From Pseudomonas sp. DY-1 (lineage in GTDB: Bacteria > Pseudomonadota > Gammaproteobacteria > Pseudomonadales > Pseudomonadaceae): a stretch of DNA of 64,000 nucleotides. The stretch spans positions 4,030,001 to 4,094,000 of the forward strand of contig NZ_CP032616.1 of the NCBI RefSeq assembly GCF_003626975.1, written 5' to 3'. A program made the translations under genes and the position numbers. Under the pieces are notes generated by a model that did no database searches, was not told where the DNA came from, and worked only from the letters and a program-made list of their open reading frames with translations. This document shows positions 36,023-45,337 of this stretch, one piece after another (position 1 is the first letter of the stretch; each line of letters begins with the position of its first letter).

Positions 36023-36604
36023 TCAGGCGCGTTTTCTGGACGATTGCTCGACGCGCGCTTGCAAGCGATAGAGGTGGGCGAAGCCTTGTTCCCAACGGTG
36101 ATGCCCGGACTTCACATTGATGTGCCCGGCGCCGGTGAGGATCGCGGCTTCCGAGCCCCAGTCACGGGCTATTTCCAGCGCTCGCGCGGGGCTGGCCGCA
36201 TGGTCGTTGTCCGAACCCACCAGCAGGCTGGGGAAGGGCAGCAGGTCACGCGGGATGGGCGCGAAGCCCTTGAGCGGCTCGGGGCAACCGGGGCGCTGTA
36301 CATCCGCCGGGGCCACCAGCAGCGCACCACGCACGCGACGCAGTACATCCGGGTCGGACTGTGCGGCCCAGTGGGCCACGGTCACGCAGCCCAGGCTGTG
36401 GGCGATGAGGATCACCGGGGTACGCTCGGCATCGATGGCGCGCTCCAGCGCTTCCACCCAGGACGCACGGTCCGGGTTGTTCCAGTCGGCCTGCTCGACC
36501 CGGGTGGCATTGGGCAGGCTGCGTTGCCAGTGGCTTTGCCAATGCTCGTCGGGGGAGCCCTGCCATCCCGGCAGGATCAGGTAGCGAATGGCCTGGCTGC
36601 GCAT
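36023..36604 (-). CDS. RBBP9/YdeN-family serine hydrolase
   Basis: Alpha/beta hydrolase of 193 residues. The nucleophile Ser lies in LIAHSLGCVTVAHW, the acid is probably Asp in GSDNDHAAS, and the His is in GAGHINVKSGHHRWEQG, as in the RBBP9 family. The N-terminus YLILPGWQGSPDEHWQSHWQ is family-typical. The ATG at 36604 is chosen; an upstream frame enters the control region. It precedes the degenerate activator gene by 68 bases on the same strand, so they may be cotranscribed. The natural substrate is unknown. Confidence 0.88.
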   Translation of the reverse strand: MRSQAIRYLILPGWQGSPDEHWQSHWQRSLPNATRVEQADWNNPDRASWVEALERAIDAERTPVILIAHSLGCVTVAHWAAQSDPDVLRRVRGALLVAPADVQRPGCPEPLKGFAPIPRDLLPFPSLLVGSDNDHAASPARALEIARDWGSEAAILTGAGHINVKSGHHRWEQGFAHLYRLQARVEQSSRKRA

Positions 36605-36665
36605 GGCGAGCCCTCCTTGCTGAATTTCGATGCTGGGCAGTCTAGGTGCTCGCCATATATCTGTT

Positions 36666-36707
36666 AAGGAATAAGAATTTATTTGCTTATTCCTTATTGG
36701 CTTATTC
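36666..36707. promoter_or_regulatory. Perfect 10-bp inverted repeat with a third half-site
   Basis: AAGGAATAAG (36666-36675) and CTTATTCCTT (36686-36695) are perfect complements with a 10-base centre, followed by a further CTTATTC (36701-36707). The site is 62 bases upstream of the hydrolase start and about 110 upstream of mdcR. The half-sites resemble those at sulfur promoters in this window, so control of the hydrolase operon is the likelier role. Confidence 0.6.
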
Positions 36708-36746
36708 ACTTAAAGTCCCTCTCCGCAGCGCCACGGCCACTCTGTA

Positions 36747-36789
36747 GGATGGGTCGGGCGGCGCTCCGCGAACGGAGCGATACCCATCC
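36747..36789. repeat. Double hairpin repeat upstream of mdcR
   Basis: GGATGGGT (36747-36754) pairs with ACCCATCC (36782-36789), and inside it CGCTCCG (36762-36768) pairs with CGGAGCG (36773-36779). It lies in the mdcR leader. Confidence 0.65.
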
Positions 36790-36818
36790 ACAAACGCGAT
36801 GAAGGCAGCCGGGCGCCC

Positions 36819-37736
36819 ATGCAGATCGACGAAGAACTGACCCTGAAGAAGCTGGAGACCTTCCTCGCCTTCATGCGCAGCGGCAACCTGTCCCGCGCAG
36901 CGGCCGAACTGAACACCAGCAACGTCAGCGTGCATCGCGCCATCCATTCCCTGGAAAGCGCCCTGCGCTGCCCGCTGTTCAAGCATGAAGGCCGCAACCT
37001 GACGCCACTGGAAAGCGCCTATGTGCTGGAAGAGAAAGCGCAGAAGCTGATCCAGGACACCGTCGAAATGGTCCGTCTGACCCGCGAGGCGGCCGGCTTC
37101 TCTGCCGAACGCTTCAAGCTCGGCGCGCTCTATTCGCTGACCGTGAAGACCGTGCCGCAGCTGGTCATGGGCCTGAAGCTGCGACGCAGCGAGCTGAACA
37201 TCGATCTCACCCTGGGCTCCAACGTCGACCTGCTCTACCGCCTGAAGAACATGGAACTGGACGCCATCCTGGTCTCCCTGGATGACAGCGTGAACGACCC
37301 GGATTGCGAGCAACTGCCGCTGTTCTCCGACGAGATCTTCCTCGCCGTCCCCACCGATTCGCCCTTCGCCGACCAGGACGAAGTGGACCTGGCGGACCTC
37401 GCCGACTCCACCTTCATCACCCTGACCCAGGGTTTCGCCACCCACCGCGACGGCGCAAGGGTGTTCCAGCAGGCCGGCTTCGAGCCCAAGGTGGCGATGC
37501 AGGTGAACGACATCTTCACCCTGCTCAGCATGGTCAGTTCCGGGGTCGGCTACGCGCTGCTGCCCGGGCGCATCGCGGCGGTCTACGAAAACAGGGTGAA
37601 GCTGATCCGCCTGCAGGCGCGCTATCGCCTGCTGCAACACATCGGCGTGGTCTTCCTGAAAGCCCGCGAGCGCGACCCGAACCTGCTCGCGCTGATCGCC
37701 GAGTGCCGCATGTACAGCCTGCGCAACGAGGGCTGA
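36819..37736 (+). CDS. mdcR: LysR-family malonate utilisation regulator MdcR
   Basis: LysR regulator of 305 residues. The N-terminal helix-turn-helix KKLETFLAFMRSGNLSRAAAELNTSNVSVHRAIHSLE (read in parts, about 9-45) is followed by an effector domain. The sequence style (QIDEELTLKKLETFL start, SNVSVHRAIHSLESALRCPLFKHEGRNL) matches MdcR. It sits at the 3' end of the malonate cluster and converges on madM. MdcR activates the mdc operon with malonate in related bacteria. Confidence 0.88.
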   Translation: MQIDEELTLKKLETFLAFMRSGNLSRAAAELNTSNVSVHRAIHSLESALRCPLFKHEGRNLTPLESAYVLEEKAQKLIQDTVEMVRLTREAAGFSAERFKLGALYSLTVKTVPQLVMGLKLRRSELNIDLTLGSNVDLLYRLKNMELDAILVSLDDSVNDPDCEQLPLFSDEIFLAVPTDSPFADQDEVDLADLADSTFITLTQGFATHRDGARVFQQAGFEPKVAMQVNDIFTLLSMVSSGVGYALLPGRIAAVYENRVKLIRLQARYRLLQHIGVVFLKARERDPNLLALIAECRMYSLRNEG

Positions 37737-37738
37737 AA

Positions 37739-37772
37739 CGACAACGCCCCGGCACTGGCCGGGGCGTTGTCG
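37739..37772. terminator. Bidirectional hairpin between mdcR and madM
   Basis: Perfect 15-bp stem CGACAACGCCCCGGC (37739-37753) / GCCGGGGCGTTGTCG (37758-37772), loop ACTG, placed between converging stops. There are no long T runs. Confidence 0.78.
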
Positions 37773-37784
37773 GGCAGGGCGGGG

Positions 37785-38558
37785 TCAGCCCGTGATGCCG
37801 CGCATGGCGAAGAACAGCAGTGACGGCCCGAGCAGACAGCCGAGCGCCGTGTAGAAGGCCGCGGTCAGGCAGCCATAGGGCACCAGTTTCGGATCGGTTG
37901 CGGCCAGGCCGCCCGCCACACCGCTGGAGGTGCCCATCAAGCCACCGAAGATGACCGCCGTGCGCGGGTTGTTCAGGCCGATCAATGGCGCCACGAAGGG
38001 TGTCACCACCATCACCAGGATGGCCTTCACCAGGCCGGCGGCAATGGACAGCGCCATGACCTCGGAGCTGGCGCCGATGGCCGCACCGGTCACTGGGCCG
38101 ACGATGTAGGTGACTGCGCCAGCGCCGATGGTGGTCAGGCTCACCGCATCCGTGTAGCCGAAGGCCAGGGCCACGCCGACACCGGCAACGAACGAAGTAC
38201 CGATGCCGAAGAACAGCGACACCACGCCCGACACGCCGGCACGCTTGAGTTCCTCGATATTCACCCCGAAGGCCGTGGCGACAATGGCGAAGTCCCGCAG
38301 CATCGCACCGCCCAGTAGGCCAATGCCGGACAGCAACGGGATATCCACAAGGCCCTTCTGCCCGCCCGTCATCACGCCGCCGACATAGGACAGCACCAGG
38401 CCGAGGAAGATGGCGATGGCCGAGCCGTGCAGGCGGCCACGGGTGAGCTTGTCGGAGAACCAGTAGGACAGCCACATGGTCACACCGATCACGGCGAAAC
38501 CGCTGATCAGGCCGTAACCGTTGATCACTTTCAGCATGGATTCGTACATGGCGGTCAC
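37785..38558 (-). CDS. madM: Malonate transporter subunit MadM
   Basis: Membrane protein of 257 residues with many hydrophobic segments (GYGLISGFAVIGVTMWLSYWF, GGVMTGGQKGLVDIPLLSGIG). It is the large subunit of the MadL-MadM sodium-dependent malonate importer. It overlaps madL by four bases. Last gene of the mdc-mad unit. Confidence 0.92.
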   Translation of the reverse strand: MTAMYESMLKVINGYGLISGFAVIGVTMWLSYWFSDKLTRGRLHGSAIAIFLGLVLSYVGGVMTGGQKGLVDIPLLSGIGLLGGAMLRDFAIVATAFGVNIEELKRAGVSGVVSLFFGIGTSFVAGVGVALAFGYTDAVSLTTIGAGAVTYIVGPVTGAAIGASSEVMALSIAAGLVKAILVMVVTPFVAPLIGLNNPRTAVIFGGLMGTSSGVAGGLAATDPKLVPYGCLTAAFYTALGCLLGPSLLFFAMRGITG

Positions 38559-38956
38559 CGCTGGGCAGGGGTCAGGGATTCAGCGGCGGCCGCCACCGGC
38601 TTCTTTTGCCCGAGCCGGTCGAGCACCGGGACCATGGCGAAACCAAGCACCACCGCGGCGACGCCGGCGAGTATGGCCATGGGGCCGCCGGACAGCGCGC
38701 CAAGCACATTCTGCTGGGCAGCCATGGCGACGACGATGGGGATGTAGATGGCGCTCCAGAACTCCACGCCCACCTCGGACCTGGCACTCATGAGGCCGCG
38801 CTTGTGCAGGTAGCTGCCGACGAATATCAGCAGGAGCATGGCGATACCGACGCCGCCGACATTCGCCGGGACGCCCAGCAGTTTGCCCAGCAGCTCACCG
38901 ATGAACAGGCCTGCCAGGGTGCACAGGGCCAGGAAGGCCACACCGTAGATGATCAT
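38555..38956 (-). CDS. madL: Malonate transporter subunit MadL
   Basis: Small membrane protein of 133 residues with about four hydrophobic segments (IIYGVAFLALCTLAGLFIGELLG, VGGVGIAMLLLIFVGSYL). Family length and order madL-madM are standard. It starts 61 bases after the mdcH stop. Confidence 0.92.
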   Translation of the reverse strand: MIIYGVAFLALCTLAGLFIGELLGKLLGVPANVGGVGIAMLLLIFVGSYLHKRGLMSARSEVGVEFWSAIYIPIVVAMAAQQNVLGALSGGPMAILAGVAAVVLGFAMVPVLDRLGQKKPVAAAAESLTPAQR

Positions 38957-39017
38957 TGTTGTTGTCCTCGCATTCGGGTCGAAGTTGCTTGTTCTTGTCC
39001 TTCGAAGTGCATGGCGG

Positions 39018-39938
39018 TTATCGGGTCCGGCTTACCTCCTCACGCAGCAAGGCGTCCAGCGTATCCAGACGGGCGCCCTGGAAGGCGATCACCGTACCTT
39101 GGTCGAAGACCCGCCGCGCCAGACCGCTGAGCACGGTGCCGGGCGGCAGTTCGATATGCAGGCGCACGCCGCGCTCGTAGGCGGTGCGCAGGGTGGCGTG
39201 CCAGTCGATGACACGGCACATGTTGAAGGCGAGGTCATCACGCAGGCGCTCAGGATCGAAGATCGGCCGCGCCGTGCTACCGCTGAGGTAGCGGATCGCG
39301 GGGCGACGCAGTTCTACCCCGGCGAAGGCGGCGGCCAGTTCGCGCGCGGGTTGCTCCAGCAGTTCGCAGTGGGACGGCACGCTCATCGCCAGACGCTTCG
39401 CCGCACCGGCACCAAGCTTACGGGCACGCTCGGCGACGGCGGTCATGGCAGCCTCGCTACCGGCAATCACCAACTGGTTCTCGGCGTTGATGTTGGCGAG
39501 AAAGACCGGACCATCAGCCTCGGCCAGCAGGCGCTCCACGGTGCCCTGGTCAAGGCCGAGGATGGCAGTCATGCCGTAGCCCTGTGGATAAGCCCGCTGC
39601 ATCAGTTCGCCACGCAGGGCCACCAGGCGCAGCGCATCGGCAAAGCCCAGCGAACCGGCGATCACCGCAGCGGCGTAGGCACCGATGGAGAGGCCCGCCA
39701 CATAGTCCGGCGCCGGCCCGCGTTCGAGCAGCAAGCGCGCGCAAGAAACACCGGCCACCAACAGGCAGAGCTGCACCGCGCGAGTGGATTGCAGCGCCTC
39801 TGCCGAATCCAGCGCCAGCACGTCCTCCCCCAGCACATCGCTGGCCTCTACCAGGCTGGCCGTAGCCTCCGGCGGCAGCTGGTGAAGCATGCCCGCCTGC
39901 TGCGCGCCCTGGCCTGGAAAGGCAAACAGGCTGCTCAC
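39018..39938 (-). CDS. mdcH: Malonate decarboxylase epsilon subunit MdcH (malonyl transferase)
   Basis: FabD-like acyltransferase of 306 residues that loads malonate onto the carrier protein MdcC. It has the start FAFPGQGAQQAGML, the nucleophile motif GLSIGAYAAAV and SVPSHCELL with the catalytic His. The start is set to GTG 39938, because the GTGA overlaps the mdcG stop and begins the family N-terminus VSSLFAFPGQG; a longer ATG frame at 39962 would overlap mdcG further. Confidence 0.9.
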   Translation of the reverse strand: MSSLFAFPGQGAQQAGMLHQLPPEATASLVEASDVLGEDVLALDSAEALQSTRAVQLCLLVAGVSCARLLLERGPAPDYVAGLSIGAYAAAVIAGSLGFADALRLVALRGELMQRAYPQGYGMTAILGLDQGTVERLLAEADGPVFLANINAENQLVIAGSEAAMTAVAERARKLGAGAAKRLAMSVPSHCELLEQPARELAAAFAGVELRRPAIRYLSGSTARPIFDPERLRDDLAFNMCRVIDWHATLRTAYERGVRLHIELPPGTVLSGLARRVFDQGTVIAFQGARLDTLDALLREEVSRTR

Positions 39939-40552
39939 GCGGCGTGCTCCAGGACGTGCCATGGGTTATCCACAAGACGGGCGCCTTCAGCGCATTTCAG
40001 CAGCACGCGGCGCGCCTCGCCGGCCCACTCGCGCAGGGCCACGGCGCCGTTGGGGGTTTCCAGTTGCAGGTCGATACGGCAAGGCGCGTCGGCCAGTACC
40101 TCCAGCAGCGCGCGAGCATGCTGGCGGCTGAAAGGCATCGACGTACGCAGGATCAGGTCGAGGTCGCTGGCCTCGTGCAGCACAGCAATGCCGGTGGCGA
40201 GCTGGAATCCGACGCTGCCGGTGGGGCCCCAGGGCAGGCTGGTGGCAGCGAGTATCGGGGCGACGGCTTCCAGCGACCGAAGCGCTGGGTATTGGGCGGC
40301 AGAACGAGGCCGCAGTTGTTCGGGGCTGAGCGCACGCTGGATGGCACGGATCGGCATCATCGCGGCGAAGCGCTGGTCACGTGTGGCGCCACGAATGCCG
40401 ACGGCAATCAGGCCGGGCTCGCAGAGCGCACGACGCACCACCACGGGATGGCCGGCGGCCAGTGCCTGCCGCGCCCAGGCAGGGGCTTCAGCAGGCAGGT
40501 GGTCGAGGGTCATGCCCCAGAGCAGATCGTGGGGTTTTGGAGTCTTGTTCAT
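39935..40552 (-). CDS. mdcG: Phosphoribosyl-dephospho-CoA transferase MdcG (holo-ACP synthase of malonate decarboxylase)
   Basis: Enzyme of 205 residues that attaches the 2'-(5''-phosphoribosyl)-3'-dephospho-CoA prosthetic group to apo-MdcC. The nucleotidyltransferase motif is GFQLATG...SDLDLILR with Asp-x-Asp. N-terminal PKPHDLLW is typical. ATG 40552 lies 92 bases after mdcE, with a hairpin repeat between. Confidence 0.9.
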   Translation of the reverse strand: MNKTPKPHDLLWGMTLDHLPAEAPAWARQALAAGHPVVVRRALCEPGLIAVGIRGATRDQRFAAMMPIRAIQRALSPEQLRPRSAAQYPALRSLEAVAPILAATSLPWGPTGSVGFQLATGIAVLHEASDLDLILRTSMPFSRQHARALLEVLADAPCRIDLQLETPNGAVALREWAGEARRVLLKCAEGARLVDNPWHVLEHAA

Positions 40553-40586
40553 TCGTGGCTCCTTGGTATCTGGGTGCCAGGGATTC

Positions 40587-40637
40587 CCCCTCTCCCCCGG
40601 CCCCTCTCCCTTCAGGGAGACGGGTGGGGGAGAGGGG
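40587..40637. repeat. Long CCCTCTCC-type hairpin between mdcE and mdcG
   Basis: CCCCTCTCCCCC (40587-40598) / GGGGGAGAGGGG (40626-40637) encloses TCTCCC-TTCA-GGGAGA (40605-40620). It may lower expression of the accessory genes mdcGH relative to mdcABCDE. Confidence 0.7.
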
Positions 40638-40644
40638 CAGCGAA

Positions 40645-41427
40645 CTACCACTGCGCCCGCAACATCTCCCTCACACGCGAAGACGCGGCTCGGTTCTCCG
40701 CACCCAGTCGCCCGGACAGGTCGGTACTCGAACCGATGTCGTCCACCGCCCGCAGCAGGCATTCGCGCACCCGACCAACATCGGCTTCGTTCGGCTGCTG
40801 CGCGTCGCCCACCGCAACCCGCTCCCACAGCAACCCAAGGGAGGCGTAGTTCTCCAGGTCGTAGGCCATGGGCGGCACCCTGGCGGCGAGGGCTTCCAGT
40901 TCCTCCACGCTGCGCAGGGTGATGCGCGCGGCGGCGGCCTTGCCCATGGCGTGGACCATCACCCCGCCGTCATCCAGCGCTATCAGGCGCTGGGCCTGGT
41001 AGCCGTGGGCGAGGAAGGCACCGGACATGGCCTTGCCCACCAGCAGCCCGATCACTGGGTGGCCGGCGTGGCGGGCACGAGCGTATGCGTCCACCGCTCC
41101 CGCCAGTGCCTGGTGAATGCCAAGGGCTTCCTCACGGCGGCCATAGGCCTGGCTGGGGACATCCACCAACGCCACGATCACGCGCTGGGTGCCGCCCTTG
41201 TCGGCCTCGATCGCCTCATCCACCGCCTTGGCCAGGCCCCATCCCTCCAGCAAGCCGACCTCACCATTGCGGGCACGGGGGAAAGGATTCTGTGGATCGG
41301 ACACAACGGCGATGAAGCGCGCGGCGCGATTGCCCAGCTCCCCGTCGATCACCTTCACCGAAGCCGGGAAGCCTTGCAGGGTTGCGCCACCGGCAAGGCC
41401 GTGCAGCCAGTTCAGTCCACGGCTCAT
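40645..41427 (-). CDS. mdcE: Malonate decarboxylase gamma subunit MdcE
   Basis: Crotonase-fold subunit of 260 residues that, with MdcD, decarboxylates malonyl-ACP to acetyl-ACP. Features: VKVIDGELGNRAARFIAVVSDP, GLLVGKAMSGAFLAHGYQA and the C-terminal VRECLLRAVDDIGS. The start overlaps the mdcD stop by four bases. Confidence 0.93.
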   Translation of the reverse strand: MSRGLNWLHGLAGGATLQGFPASVKVIDGELGNRAARFIAVVSDPQNPFPRARNGEVGLLEGWGLAKAVDEAIEADKGGTQRVIVALVDVPSQAYGRREEALGIHQALAGAVDAYARARHAGHPVIGLLVGKAMSGAFLAHGYQAQRLIALDDGGVMVHAMGKAAAARITLRSVEELEALAARVPPMAYDLENYASLGLLWERVAVGDAQQPNEADVGRVRECLLRAVDDIGSSTDLSGRLGAENRAASSRVREMLRAQW

Positions 41428-42278
41428 GTCCGTTCTCCTTGGTAAAGGGCACGCACAGCGGCAGCGTCCAGTTGTTCGCACTCTTCGCCCAGCTGCGCCA
41501 GGCGCTCGAGGAACCAGGCGTGCCGGCGACTGCGCGGCAGGCCCTGTTCCGGTTGGGCCAGCAGGCCTTGCAGGGTTTCGCGGATGGCCTCGATATCGTC
41601 AGCGACATAGGCGTCCACCAGGCCGCTGGCCATGCGCTGTTCGCCACCAGTGAGGCTCCAGATGAAGGGACGGTCGCGGGAGTCGTATTCCTCGATGCCG
41701 GCTTCCTGCTCGATCACCTGCGGGCCGTTGAGACCCAGGCGCGCTTCGCGGGTGACGATCAGGTGGCTGCACAGACCGGCAGCGATGGACATGCCGCCGA
41801 AGCAACCCACCGGACCGGCAACCAGGCCGATCACCGGCTGAAACTCCCGCAGCGCGACGATGGCCGCCTGGATTTCGGCGATGGCAGCCAGCCCGAGATT
41901 GGCTTCCTGCAGGCGCACGCCGCCGGTTTCCAGCAGCAGCACGGCGCAGGTAGGAATGCCCTGGCGGTTGTCTTCAGCCGCCAGTTCCAACGCACCGGCG
42001 ATCTTGGCACCCCCGACTTCGCCCATGCTGCCGCCCTGGAAAGCACCTTCGATGGCGGCAATCACCGCTGGCTGGCCCTTGATGCTGCCCTTGGCGACCA
42101 CCACACCGTCGTCGGCCTGGGGCACGATGCCCTGCTGCGGCAGCCAGGGGGAAATGACCCGGTCGAAGGGACCGACGAGTTCGCGGAAGCTACCGGCATC
42201 CAGCAGCTCGCGGGCGCGCTGGCGGGCGCCGAGTTCGACGAAACTGCGCGCTTCGAGCAGGCGTGCGATATCAGTCAT
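41424..42278 (-). CDS. mdcD: Malonate decarboxylase beta subunit MdcD
   Basis: Crotonase/carboxyltransferase-like subunit of 284 residues. Features: RLLEARSFVELGARQRARELLD at the N-terminus, and GQPAVIAAIEGAFQGGSMGEVGGAKIAGALELA with a glycine-rich oxyanion-hole region. It overlaps mdcC by eight bases. It pairs with MdcE. Confidence 0.93.
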   Translation of the reverse strand: MTDIARLLEARSFVELGARQRARELLDAGSFRELVGPFDRVISPWLPQQGIVPQADDGVVVAKGSIKGQPAVIAAIEGAFQGGSMGEVGGAKIAGALELAAEDNRQGIPTCAVLLLETGGVRLQEANLGLAAIAEIQAAIVALREFQPVIGLVAGPVGCFGGMSIAAGLCSHLIVTREARLGLNGPQVIEQEAGIEEYDSRDRPFIWSLTGGEQRMASGLVDAYVADDIEAIRETLQGLLAQPEQGLPRSRRHAWFLERLAQLGEECEQLDAAAVRALYQGERT

Positions 42279-42588
42279 GTGCGGGCTCCTCTTGAGAAGA
42301 AAGGGCCTCCAGCCCCTGCTCCAGGCGCAGGCGCACCACGCCGGGCGTGGCGCCGAAGTCGTGGATGTCGATGTTCAGGGCCGGCAGCGACTGACCGTCG
42401 AACAGGCGCTGGAACAGCTGCTGCCAACGCGGGCCGCTGCCATTCACCGAGGTCACCACCTGGATCGACAGGGTGCCGGCGCTGCCGGGCTCCAGCAGCA
42501 CTTCGAGGTCGCCGGAGCCGACGCAGCCGACCAGGGCGCGGCCTCGGGCCGGTTGCCCGGCGGGGAATTGGAAGGACAGGGTTTCCAT
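42271..42588 (-). CDS. mdcC: Malonate decarboxylase acyl carrier protein MdcC
   Basis: Acyl carrier protein of 105 residues. METLSFQFPAG starts the protein, and Ser25 in GCVGSGDLEVLLEP is the attachment site of the phosphoribosyl-dephospho-CoA arm, at the same position as in other MdcC proteins. ATG 42588 is preferred, although a GTG two codons earlier overlaps the mdcB stop. The C-terminal tail LSSQEEPAHD is a few residues longer than usual. Confidence 0.93.
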   Translation of the reverse strand: METLSFQFPAGQPARGRALVGCVGSGDLEVLLEPGSAGTLSIQVVTSVNGSGPRWQQLFQRLFDGQSLPALNIDIHDFGATPGVVRLRLEQGLEALSSQEEPAHD

Positions 42589-42590
42589 GG

Positions 42591-43442
42591 TCACAGGCTC
42601 CCGGCTTTATCGAGGAACAGGCAGGCGGCCAGCAGATCGGCGGCACCACCCGGCGAGGCGTTGAGTTGCAGCAGGCGGGCGTCCAGCGCGCGCAGTTGGC
42701 GGCGGCCGGCAAGGCTGGCACTGCCACCGGCGTCGAGTACGGCACGGGCGCCCTGCTGCATGGCGGCGAGACCTTCCAGGCCGGCGCGCCAGAGCACGCA
42801 GGTGTCAGCCAGGGTGGCCATGATCGCCAGCAGCGCATCGAGGCGGGCGTTCTGCTCGCCGGCGCCCGCTGCACGGCTGCGGGCCAGTTGCGGCAGGCCC
42901 TGTTCGATCACAGCGGGGAAGCCGAGCTGGGCTTCCTCCCGCGCGCCACGGGCACCGTAGCGACGGGCGACCTGGGCGCCGTGACTGTCGCTGTGGAGCA
43001 CCGCACGGTCATCGATCAGGGCGATGCGCGCAGCGCGCAGGGCGATGGCGTGGGCGTCGCGGCTTTCAGGTTTCAGCGCCTGTGCCGCCACCAACAGGCC
43101 GAGGGCCCAGATGGCACCCCGGTGGGTATTCACCCCGCCGGTGATGCTGAGCATCGCCGCTTCACCTTCGCGGCCAATCCGGCCGAGGGCTTCGCGCAGC
43201 GGTTGACCGACGTCGCCAAGCTCCAGCGCCGCCTCGGCCATCTGCTTGAAGCAGGGCCAGAGAGACAACGCAGAGGCATGCATCAGGCCCAGGTGCAGGT
43301 CGCTGTGCGCGCCACTGCCGCGACGGTCCACCAGTGCCGGCTTGGGCGAGAGGTCGGCTTCGTCGATCAGGGCGTCCACCGCCAGGTCCGCCAGCCGGTC
43401 GGCCAGGGGCAGGTCGGTATTGCGGGCAATCAGTGCGCTCAT
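42591..43442 (-). CDS. mdcB: Triphosphoribosyl-dephospho-CoA synthase MdcB
   Basis: CitG-family enzyme of 283 residues that makes the precursor of the MdcC prosthetic group from ATP and dephospho-CoA. Motifs: [33 protein letters not shown] and the C-terminal [19 protein letters not shown] 43442 shares one base with the mdcA stop; the longer frame was rejected. Confidence 0.93.
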   Translation of the reverse strand: MSALIARNTDLPLADRLADLAVDALIDEADLSPKPALVDRRGSGAHSDLHLGLMHASALSLWPCFKQMAEAALELGDVGQPLREALGRIGREGEAAMLSITGGVNTHRGAIWALGLLVAAQALKPESRDAHAIALRAARIALIDDRAVLHSDSHGAQVARRYGARGAREEAQLGFPAVIEQGLPQLARSRAAGAGEQNARLDALLAIMATLADTCVLWRAGLEGLAAMQQGARAVLDAGGSASLAGRRQLRALDARLLQLNASPGGAADLLAACLFLDKAGSL

Positions 43443-45103
43443 CACCAACTCCTGAAGCGGGCTGGGGGGTTGTAAAGGCCGCCGGACCACTCCACCAGTT
43501 CGGCGATGCTCTTCGCCGCCAGCAGTTCCCGCGTGGCTTGTGTACGGCGGATGCCGAGGTCTTCCGGCAATGCGATCAGCCCTTCGCGACGCATGCGCAG
43601 GGTCTCTTTCGGGTCATGGCGCAGGCCGATGGCGGTGACGCCGGCGACCGCGGCGATCATCGCGCGGCGCTCTTCGAGGCTGCGCGCCTTGTAGAGGTAG
43701 GCGATGCCTTCTTCAGTGAGCAGGTGAGTGACGTCATCGCCGTAGATCATCACCGGCGCCAGGGGCATGCCGGCCTTCTTCGCCACGTCGACGGCGTCCA
43801 GCGTTTCGACGAAGGTGGGTTTGCCGCCTTCCTGGTAGGTCTCGACCATCTGCACCACCAGCTTCTTGCCGCGTTCGAGCATCGTCACCGGCTCGGTCAT
43901 GTCGAGCCAGGCCGGGGTCGCATGGCGGCGGCCGCGGGGGTCGTGGCCCATGTTCGGCGCGCCGCCGAAGCCGGCCAGGCGGCCACGGGTGACGGTGGAG
44001 GAGTGGCCGTCGCCGTCCACCTGCAGGGTGGCGCCGATGAACAGGTCCACGGCGTACTGCCCGGCCAGCTGGCACATCATGCGGTTGGAACGCATGGAGC
44101 CGTCGCGGCCGGTGAAGAACACGTCCGGGCGCTGGGCGATGTAGTCCTCCATGCCCAGTTCGGTGCCGAAGCAGTGCACGCTCTCCACCCAGCCGGTCTC
44201 GATGGCGGGGATCAGGGTCGGATGCGGGTTGAGCGTCCAGTTGCGGCAGATCTTGCCCTTCAGGCCGAGGGATTCGCCGTAGGTGGGCAGGATCAGTTCG
44301 ATGGCGGCGGTGTTGAAGCCGATGCCGTGGTTGAGCGACTGGACCTTGTGTTTTTCATAGATGCCGCGGATCGCCATCATCGCCATCAGCACGTGCACCG
44401 GCTTGATGTGGCGCGGGTCGCGGGTGAACAGCGGCTCGATGTAGAACGGCTTGTCGGCGACCACCACGAAGTCGACCCAGGAGGCGGGGATGTCCACGCG
44501 CGGCAGGTCGCGCACATCGTCCACCAGCTCGTTGACCTGGACGATGACGATGCCGTCGCTGAACGCGGTGGGTTCCACCAGGGCCGGCGTGTCTTCGGTA
44601 CTGGGGCCGGTGTAGATGTTGCCTTCGCGGTCGGCCATGAAGCCGGCCACCAGGGCGACGTTGGGGATGAGGTCAACCAGCAGGCGCGAGTAGAGCTCGA
44701 TGTAGGTATGGATGGCGCCGACTTCCAGCAGGCCGTCTTCGAGCAACTGGCCGATGCGCAGGCTCTGCGGGCCAGCGAAGGAGAAGTCGAGCTTGCGGGC
44801 GATGCCGCGTTCATAGAGATCGAGGTGCTCGGCGCGGCTGACGCTGGGCATGATCATGTGCAGGTCGTGCAGACGACCGGGATCGGCCTTGGCCAGGGAG
44901 CGGGAGAGGAAATCCGCCTGCTTCTGGTTGTTGCCTTCGAGCACCACACGGTCGCCAGGGGCGATCAGTGCTTCGAGGGCTTCGACGATCCGTTCGCTGG
45001 GCAGCACGACGCCATCGGCGAGGTTGCGTACCTGGTCGAGACGGCGCTGCTTTTCAGCGCGCCGACGCGACCACTGCGGCGGGGGAGAGGGTCTTGTTGT
45101 CAT
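43442..45103 (-). CDS. mdcA: Malonate decarboxylase alpha subunit MdcA (acyl-carrier transferase)
   Basis: Subunit of 553 residues that exchanges acetyl for malonyl on the carrier protein. CoA-transferase-like family, with [31 protein letters not shown] near the N-terminus, [16 protein letters not shown] and [20 protein letters not shown]. First gene of the mdc operon. Confidence 0.95.
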   Translation of the reverse strand: MTTRPSPPPQWSRRRAEKQRRLDQVRNLADGVVLPSERIVEALEALIAPGDRVVLEGNNQKQADFLSRSLAKADPGRLHDLHMIMPSVSRAEHLDLYERGIARKLDFSFAGPQSLRIGQLLEDGLLEVGAIHTYIELYSRLLVDLIPNVALVAGFMADREGNIYTGPSTEDTPALVEPTAFSDGIVIVQVNELVDDVRDLPRVDIPASWVDFVVVADKPFYIEPLFTRDPRHIKPVHVLMAMMAIRGIYEKHKVQSLNHGIGFNTAAIELILPTYGESLGLKGKICRNWTLNPHPTLIPAIETGWVESVHCFGTELGMEDYIAQRPDVFFTGRDGSMRSNRMMCQLAGQYAVDLFIGATLQVDGDGHSSTVTRGRLAGFGGAPNMGHDPRGRRHATPAWLDMTEPVTMLERGKKLVVQMVETYQEGGKPTFVETLDAVDVAKKAGMPLAPVMIYGDDVTHLLTEEGIAYLYKARSLEERRAMIAAVAGVTAIGLRHDPKETLRMRREGLIALPEDLGIRRTQATRELLAAKSIAELVEWSGGLYNPPARFRSW

Positions 45104-45182
45104 GGTGGCTCCACGAGTTCCGCTGTCGTGGAGCGAACCTTAGGAGCGCGACCGGTGGGTCATCAATCAAGCCCGGGGCGCA

Positions 45183-45193
45183 ATCGTTACGAT
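45183..45193. promoter_or_regulatory. ATCGT-T-ACGAT palindrome upstream of mdcA
   Basis: An 11-base odd-centred palindrome 80 bases before the mdcA start, within AATCAAGCCC...GATGAAGTTAATGATC. Its place and size suit a LysR (MdcR) recognition half, but this is inference. Confidence 0.35.
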
Positions 45194-45291
45194 GAAGTTA
45201 ATGATCGGCCCGGCCACCCTCCACCTGACGGGACGGAGTTGATCGGAGTCCAAGAATGACACCGCGCGCGTTCCCGTAGGTCGTTGCGAAT

Positions 45292-45329
45292 AAAAAGGCC
45301 ACCTTCCCCCTGCCTGAAGAAAGGTGACC
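45292..45329 (-). terminator. Rho-independent terminator after exbD
   Basis: GGCCACCTT (45297-45305) pairs with AAGGTGACC (45321-45329), one G-T pair. On the minus strand it is followed by five T (A run 45292-45296). It separates the tonB operon from mdcA. Confidence 0.78.
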
Positions 45330-45337
45330 AAAACTTG

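Noticed and set aside
35034..36095. Longer start for the sigma-54-like protein at 36095
   Set aside because: The extra N-terminal 47 residues cover the start region used by no known domain; ATG 35954 begins a normal family N-terminus.
39018..39962. ATG at 39962 as the mdcH start
   Set aside because: It would overlap mdcG by 28 bases and add residues not found in MdcH; the GTG at 39938 gives the family N-terminus and the usual four-base overlap.
43334..45259. 641-codon open frame on the plus strand
   Set aside because: Antisense to mdcA; composition bias explains the length, and mdcA has unmistakable motifs.
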